From Chenopodium formosanum (Eukaryota; Streptophyta; Magnoliopsida; Caryophyllales; Amaranthaceae), in the NCBI GenBank assembly GCA_024500155.1, contig CM044858.1, positions 31,153,786-31,217,785 of the forward strand: 64,000 bases of DNA, read 5' to 3'. Every line of letters begins with the position of its first letter. Position 1 is the stretch's first letter. Below the pieces are notes generated by a model. That model saw only the letters and a list, made by a program, of their open reading frames with translations. It did not search any database and was not told where the DNA came from. This document shows, in pieces, positions 58,075 through 64,000 of the stretch. The translations under genes and the position numbers were made by a program.

Positions 58075-58240
58075 GTTTTTCCTCAAGCATGGAAAATTGT
58101 CATCTATCGACTTTCATCAAGCATGGAGAGTATCTCAACCAGTGGGTTTCTTCAAGCATAGAAAACTGCCAACATCATCTGTCGACTTTCCTCAAGCATG
58201 GAAAGTATCATCCGGTAGATTCCTTCAAGCATAGGAAGAT
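58075..58240 (+). repeat. E6 hairpin array 2, about 34-bp units with TCAAGCAT loop
   Basis: Five units with the constant loop TCAAGCAT at 58083, 58117, 58152, 58192 and 58225. The stems are TTTTCC/GGAAAA, ACTTTC/GAGAGT (one wobble), TTTCT/AGAAA, ACTTTCC/GGAAAGT and TTCCT/AGGAA. Confidence 0.78.
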
Positions 58241-58440
58241 ACCAAACTCATTTGTCACCAATACACTGGTGTCAGATATGCATTCGATCCCTTTACTCTT
58301 TTATCTGTGGAACTAACATTTTCTGCAGGTATTGGCGTATATAGAGTGATTTAGGATCGCAGATGGTCTTAAATCATTCTCCGTCCTTATCAACTACTTT
58401 GACTATCGTTTTCGAAACTGACGTTTCTACAAACTCATTT

Positions 58441-58454
58441 AAAGTAGGGGCTTC
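58441..58454 (+). other. E6 polypurine tract
   Basis: AAAGTAGGGGCTTC directly before the 3' LTR start TGTAGACACC. Confidence 0.7.
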
Positions 58455-60507
58455 TGTAGACACCTAAAAATGTCTCCCCAAAACCAAACCCGATGATGAA
58501 CAACCTTTCACCGCCATTATTGGTCGGGTTGAGTATGTAATCTTTGGAGTGCTTAAATCCATGTCATTCCTAATACATTTCATAAACCAATCCAATTCAT
58601 ATCCCATTTTCCCAAACCATAACTTATTTTCCTCATTTCGTGCCTTTAAACCCAAAATAATTCATTTCGTGTCCATTAAAATCATTCATTTCGTGTCCTT
58701 TTTATAAAATTTTTAGACCAGTTTATTTTTGTCAAAAATCTGGGTCCAATGACTAAATATTTGGATGGGGCTTTAAAAGATCTTTCCAACGATATATTAT
58801 AAGCCCAAATCTGAGTTATAACGAATAAGTTATGGCCAAAATACTAAACTGAGTCTAAATCGAACCTAAGCCCACCTTACTTACGACCCAATGATCATGT
58901 GGAGGGTCCAAAGGCTTAAATCCCACTCCTAATACAATTAGGATTAATTAGAAGCTTCTATAAGTTTCTTAAATATCTTAATTATCCTTTTTGAAAAGAT
59001 AAGATTAAAGCATTTGAAATTGAATAAAACTTTTCTTTTTGAAAGTCCTAATTCTATTCGAATTGAAAGACGTTCAAAGATTATCAGATATTATTTTCGT
59101 ACTTTATAGTTTTTGTCTAATTCTTATTTGGTTGGACAGCCCTTGAAATTATCTTTCCAATGATATATTATAATATTAATTCCGAGCTATAACGAAAAAG
59201 ATATGAGCGAAATACGAAACTCTATCCAAAAATGACATCGTCCCCACTTTTTCGGCCATATCTTTTATTCTACAAAATATTTTCTTCTGATTCTAATTGG
59301 GTTAGAAATTAGACTTCAAGATCTTTCAAACGATATCTTATTCCGATTTCTGAATCAAAATATGATAAAAACAAAAACCGCAAAAACTGCTGTCTATCGC
59401 AAGAGTTTTATCCGATTCGAATTCTTATCTTTTCTTGATTCGACCCCTCTTTTTTCCTTATAAATAGAGGTCATGTCTCCCCTTTTTCAATCATCAACAA
59501 GCTTGATCATCAAATCATTCTCTCTTCCTCTCTTCTACGCCAAAAAATCATTCTTTCTCCCCTCTTTAGCCTAAATTCTAGCCACCATATTCTTCCATAA
59601 TATTTCCCTTAAGTGCACTCCAAGGAGTCTATATTTAACCGGAGGTTCCTTCCTTAAACCAAGGCGTGAAGGGTACATATAACTGAGGGTTTGGGCCACA
59701 TTAAATCTACTTTTATTTAATTTAATTTCCATTTTATTTATATTTTTTTTATTGAAGTTACTAACAATTTATTCATGATGTAGCAATTTAAAGGAACGTG
59801 CGGAATGTGAGTAATTAATTAATAACTTATTTTATTCTTTGTTGCTAATATCATGATTAGGGTTATGTTTTGATTTGACTAACCCTATTATTATTTAATT
59901 GCTTCCAATATTGATGTTTATTCTGTTGTTATTATTATCACCATATTGCATGTTAAAGGGAATATGTAATTGAAAATCACGACTAATAAGATAATTTGGA
60001 CAACCGGTTTAGGTTCCCTTAATCTTGTTGTTTAATCAAGTGATCACTAATATTTTAGAATTATATGTGTGCATTAATATTCAACCAATTTAGCAGCATA
60101 ATAGTTTGGAGCAAATTGAATATTTTGTTTGTATGCCTTTGAGATCGCATGAATACTTTCCGATATAAGAATCAAGTAGAGGCCAATACGGGCGAATGTG
60201 ACTCCATGACTCACTTCGTACCATCATCCTCGATCCTCCTTTCGTGGTTCCGAACAATATGGAGTTAGTAATCTCATGGATTATGAATGGGGTGTAACCT
60301 TCACGGGTCAATCGTTGTTGCCTTTCGTTGTCCCTTTTCGTGGTTGCCTTATAATGATCCATGAACGGTTTACAAGTTCCTTAAAAAACTTGTTGGCGGC
60401 TCCCTACTTTCCTTGTCCCTAATTGTATATGTCAATTCCCACTTTCTATGAGTGCCAAGCATATTCACCACATGCTTGACGTAGGAGCACCTCAAACGAC
60501 GCCTACA
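58455..60507 (+). repeat. E6 right LTR (3' LTR)
   Basis: 2053 bp, partner of 39806-41860, with a few differences per 100 bp. It is preceded by the PPT and followed by AGTAC. TATAAATA lies near 59458-59466. Confidence 0.93.
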
Positions 60508-60512
60508 AGTAC

Positions 60513-61274
60513 GCTCTGGACGGCTGTCGTCCAAAGCTAGATCAATATGTTCACCGGCTAGTTGGGGACGGAGCTCATCTGACAACTCTCCGGTTAGTGA
60601 TCGATATTTCTTCTCTTTATTCACCTCCACCAGCTGATCAAGTTTTCTTTTCTTTCCGGCTGCTGGTGGGGCTGGGTTGGGATCCTTGACTTCATCAAGG
60701 TCTATTGGCTCCTGCCCTTGGCCTTTTGAGGCCACAGTGGACTTGACGGCTAAAAGGTAACACTCCCCTGCCGTCTAATGATCCCCATTTAGGGAGCCAA
60801 CAAAACCATCATCCCTTTCATATTCAGTAGCATGAGGGAAGAGATAATAACAGCCTTGGACTCGTTCACAGTTGGACGGCCCAAAATGATATTATAGGCG
60901 GTCAACTCATGAACCACCAAGAACTTGACGACTGGGTGTCGCCCTTCTCATTTTTCGCCCAGTCAGATGGGTAGGTCAATCCTGCCGACTGGGTACACCA
61001 TTCCACCCCCGAACCCGACTAAGGGATGGATAACTAGGTGCATGCTGCTGGGCTTGTACTTGATTTTTTGCAAGCACTTATAGCTAATGATGTTTGAGGA
61101 GCTACCAGTGTCAATAAGGATTCGACCAACCAGCAGGTTAGCGACCTTACATTCAATAACCACCAGGTCATCATGCAGGCGGCGGACGCGGCCCTGATCC
61201 TTCTCAGTGATCAAAACGTCTGGGAAGGGGTCGTTGGTAGACGTCTGCCCATCATCAGCAGCCTTGTCCATCAT
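60513..61274 (-). pseudogene. E2 protease and start of pol
   Basis: On the minus strand 61274-60963 encodes an aspartic protease with LIDTGSSSNII as the active site and a preceding VIECKVANLLVGR strand. Further on, in other frames, the conserved HELTAYNIILGRP segment (about 60885-60920) can be read. The part 60735-60513 is a Lys-rich linker (GKKRKLDQLVEVNKEKKYRS) that runs into the E6 insertion and resumes at 39805. Stops and frame changes show decay. Confidence 0.78.
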
Positions 61275-63149
61275 CCTCGAATGGCTCTTGGTGCCCCTGA
61301 TGGTCGGGCCACCGCCTGAGAATCCGCCTGCTGGTGTAGACGGGATCTTGTTCAGTATCCGCGCTACTAGTAGGCTGGGAAGTCTTCGACGACTGCCCCA
61401 GATTCTTCTTATTAGCCCCTTTGGACTTGAAGATGTAGGATTTTAACATCCCCTTGTCAGCTAGATGGCCTAATGCCCTCTGCAAATTGAAGCAGGCGTT
61501 AGTGTCATGGCCAGCCTCCTCATGGTACTGGCAGAATTTATTGGATTCGTCTTATCAAGAGTCAGCCAGTCCTTAATCTCCATGGGGATGGAGTTGCAGT
61601 CCTTATTAAATTTGTACTTGGGAACGTACGGTTTAAACTCCTTCTTCGTTTTCTGGGACGGCTGGTCAGAGTCATTGACCGCCCAAACATCTTTTCTGTT
61701 TTTTCTCTCTTCGTTTTTCTTCACCGGCTGAGCAGACCGGCTGTCTTTTTGTTTGTCAGACTTTTTGGAGTCTGACTGGTTGCTTGGCGTGTAGAGGTCG
61801 GTTGCTTGGAAATAATTTTCCGCCTCCCTCGGAGCCACCTATAGGGTGAATTTCCCCTTTCTGACGAGGTTGAACTTAAAAGTCGACCCGTCCTTCAGAA
61901 CCCTAAAGAAGTCTGTAAAAGCTACCTCGTTTGACAGGCCTTGAATCTAAATTCTTATCAGGTTGAACTGCCTGACATAGGAGCGAAGCCCTTCTCTCTT
62001 TCCTTGCTTAATGGTGCTTAAGAAGGCAAGCTTCTTAAAGCTATCAATAGAACCGGCTGGAAAATTGCCAAACCATTGTTGGGCGATGCTCTTTAATGTA
62101 GCCGGGAAACAGCGACACCACGTAGCATCCTCCAATCCCTGTAGATACATGAGGTTGGTGTATGCCATGAGGTGGTCTTCCGGGTTGAAGGTACCGTCAT
62201 AAGTGCCTACCAACACGTTCTTAACCTTTGTCGGCTGCGCCGCCTCGGTTATATTCTTGGTGAACGCAGAAGGTTGTTCTCCAAGTCTAAGCAGACGGAG
62301 CTTCCAATCTAGTGGCTGGACATTGTTGTATGTCGCCTGACCTCCAAAGAGAGTCGGCTGCATATATTGAAGGTCATATTGACCATATTGCGCCTGAGGC
62401 ACAAACGGGACTAACCCGATCATCTGAGGGCCGGTATGGACAGACTTGCCGCCTATGTGGCTCTCATGTAAGGACAGAAGTTTCCTTACAGAAGTTTCCT
62501 TGAAGCTGTCTGGAAAGCTCGAGGTAGAGGCTGACTAAGACAGCTGTTGGTTTCTTCTTCGCTCAATGATGTGTCGAGCGTCGGAGGTTGATTTCTTACT
62601 CCCACCCGGCTGGTCCTGTTTGGGGTTTCTCAGCGGACCCTTCGACCCCTTCTGGTCTTGCCGGGGTAGAAGGATCTTTTCCCAATCAAGTGTTGCGGTT
62701 GTCTTCTCCTTGGGGTGTGGATCGAAGTTGGCTACCTGTCCCTGACCGGCTTCCTCCTCTCAGCTTGAGGAGTCTTCTTTGTTGACTGACCCTTGCTAGA
62801 GCCAGCCTTGTTTTTTGCTAATCAGATCCTTGATTTCACCCTTGAAACTAGTCATGTATTTTATGAGTTCATCCCGGGTGACTAGGGCTGATCCTCTTGC
62901 CGTCTGGGTTTCCCCTTCTGCCTTCCCAGAGGGCCTACTTGGACCCGCTTGGCTAGTATGGCGATCCAATTGATCTCTGGAATGGATGTATCTGGAAATG
63001 AATGACCCATCTTTGGCCATATATGTTTCGACATTGTCATCATCCTCATGGTCTGTAAAGACCTCCAGCTGAGGGATGTTGGGAATACCCGGCTGGATAA
63101 CCGATTAATGGTTGTTGGGATCAGGAACTGGTACAGACTCTTGAACCAT
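61275..63149 (-). pseudogene. E2 Gag
   Basis: The Gag frame starts at an ATG at 63149 just after the PBS and meets a stop within 15 codons. Its N-terminal part appears in 63020-62796 (RDQLDRHTSQAGPSRPSG). The core is at 62423-61947: YDGTFNPEDHLMAYTNLMYL, WCRCFPATLKSIAQQWF and FLSTIKQGKREGLRSYVRQF, typical of Tat Gag. The tail at 61838-61470 has the PMEIKDWLTL segment, then a frameshift leads to LQRALGHLADKG-like sequence at 61485-61400, the usual end of plant gypsy Gag before protease. The fragments lie in several frames, so the gene is dead. Confidence 0.8.
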
Positions 63150-63168
63150 CTTTAATTTGAGGTACTTT

Positions 63169-63185
63169 CCCTAAAGACGGCGCCA
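63169..63185 (-). other. E2 primer binding site
   Basis: The minus strand reads TGGCGCCGTCTTTAGGG, 2 bases inside the LTR end. TTTGGCGCCGTCTGTGGG-like sequences follow many plant gypsy LTRs. Nine bases match the tRNA-Asp 3' end; the primer identity is uncertain. Confidence 0.7.
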
Positions 63186-63187
63186 AA

Positions 63188-63202
63188 TGTTTTGGGTGTT
63201 TT
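63188..63202 (-). repeat. E2 5' LTR stub (right)
   Basis: TGTTTTGGGTGTTTT matches the left border of the 3' LTR at 10532 and is then cut off by sequence starting TGTAATACCC. The rest of this LTR should lie beyond the window. Confidence 0.6.
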
Positions 63203-64000
63203 TGTAATACCCGAATATTTTATAATTTTAATAATACTTTATTTTTATTTATTAAATAACTTTCCTAATCTCATATTTTTATTTTAGAGTTCGGAATGAT
63301 TTAAAACCATATTTTAATTTAAATATGACTCTTTATTTTTAAGCGTATATAAACTATTTTAACCCTAATAAAGTTTATTGCTTGTTTATAAAAAAAAAGG
63401 ATCTTATTTATTCAAGCTCTTCAGTTTTCCTATTCTTGAGTTTGACGAGGTCGGCAAAGATTGTTAATTATTCATCAATTCATTCTTCTTAATCTCTTTA
63501 AAAACAATAAGATTGTAGTTACTAAGCCTACTGCCGTCCTTTTTCTTTTATTGGAGTTGATTGGATGATTTCGTATTTTCTTTCACTTACATTATTTTGG
63601 ATCATGTCAATTCAAGATTTTTCGACCAAACCAGTAGAGCAACTATGCTTGTGTATACGTACTTATGTTTTTGAAGGTAATCACACGAAACTTATTTTGG
63701 GGTTGTTTGTATTATATTTCTTATTATTATGTATGATTTGTGTGATTTATTATTTGTAATCTTGTACATGTATATAATTGATTATTATATAGTATTATAT
63801 GATTTGATTGGTATTGAATATTGTATTATTTTTGTTGTATATATTAATCTTGTTATTATAATTGCTAGGGTTTTTAATGTTGTTGCTTTAGTAAGTATTG
63901 TTTTATTGAGGTTTTAGGGTTATTAGTGCACAATATTATTTTGGGTTGAGAATTAATTACATTTGGGTTATTAGTATGATTTGCCCTAAGAGTTGAGATA
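63203..64000 (+). mobile_element. E8: partial LTR at the right edge
   Basis: The sequence starting TGTAATACCCGAATATTT replaces the E2 LTR after its first 15 bases. TGTAAYACCC starts are common for plant gypsy (Tekay/chromovirus-type) LTRs. A plus-strand TATATAAA lies at 63346-63353. No coding sequence is supported before the window ends. Element type and orientation are inference. Confidence 0.4.

Larger units (their letters stand above)
57580..58440 (+). other. E6 3' non-coding region, repeat-rich
   Basis: The E6 sequence resumes after E7. No gene is supported; a 226-codon open frame at 57554-58234 only translates tandem repeats. It contains GTCAAGTC-rich sequence (57655-57710) and two hairpin arrays (57759-57990 and 58075-58240) before the PPT. 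Variable tandem repeats in this place are known for Tat-type elements. Confidence 0.65.
39806..60507 (+). mobile_element. E6: non-coding Tat-like element (large retrotransposon derivative)
   Basis: The LTRs are 39806-41860 and 58455-60507, with AGTAC duplicated at 39801-39805 and 60508-60512. The PBS at 41864-41881 and PPT at 58441-58454 give plus orientation. Without E7, the internal region is about 4.2 kb and encodes no Gag or Pol. The PBS type, the leader and a hypervariable tandem-repeat 3' region match Tat/Ogre-like elements. The size and lack of genes fit the LARD class, which depends on an autonomous relative. Confidence 0.9.

Noticed and set aside
57554..58234. A 226-codon plus-strand protein with repeats
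   Set aside because: It starts inside the E7 LTR, crosses the TSD and translates the E6 hairpin repeats, so it is not a gene of either element.

Overview
The window is flowering-plant nuclear DNA, most likely from a eudicot with a large repeat-rich genome; I cannot name the species. Almost all of it is LTR retrotransposon. The evidence is direct: paired LTRs starting TG and ending CA, 5-bp target-site duplications (TSDs), primer binding sites (PBS) matching plant tRNA 3' ends, polypurine tracts (PPT), and recognisable Gag, protease (PR), reverse transcriptase (RT), RNase H (RH) and integrase (INT) reading frames. About 3.1 kb (1-665 and 8095-10531) looks like host DNA. It holds at most one weak gene candidate on the minus strand at 68-564.

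Layout. E1 (671-8089, minus, TSD GTAGT) is a young-looking Athila-type element that carries only one gag-like ORF. E2 (10532 to about 63202, minus) is an old, decayed Tat-lineage Ty3/gypsy element. In its own 5' to 3' sense it has a 5' LTR stub, PBS, gag, PR, RT, two RNase H domains, no integrase, an antisense gene with its own promoter, PPT and 3' LTR. Everything else from 11071 to the right edge sits inside E2. E3 (11071-12332, TSD CTGTG) is a solo LTR. E4 (17335-39443, minus, TSD GAAGA) is a Copia element inserted in the E2 RT. E5 (25070 to about 37618, minus) is an Athila element with nearly complete pol, truncated at its 5' end, inside the E4 leader. E6 (39806-60507, plus, TSD AGTAC) is a non-coding Tat-like element with 2-kb LTRs. 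E7 (45199-57579, minus, TSD ATCTT) is an Athila element with Gag-PR and ORF1 but no RT or INT, inserted in E6. E8 (63203-64000) is a partial LTR that appears to interrupt the 5' LTR of E2.

How the parts work together. E5 comes closest to a complete set of replication proteins, although truncated and mutated. E1 and E7 are related Athila types that lack RT and INT but keep PBS, PPT and shared 3' non-coding structure, so relatives like E5 could have moved them in trans. E6 encodes no protein and would depend on another Tat element.

Most unusual signals. (1) The U3 regions of E1, E5 and E7 carry GC-rich 12-bp palindrome-like units repeated at 21-bp spacing, two helical turns, just upstream of the TATA box. 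A second, family-matched array sits inside E7 and more loosely inside E5, upstream of the accessory ORF1, and looks like an internal promoter copied from the LTR. (2) E6 carries tandem hairpin arrays whose 8-nt loops are constant while the stems change in a compensatory way. (3) All three Athila types share a structured 3' non-coding module with repeated PPT-like motifs.
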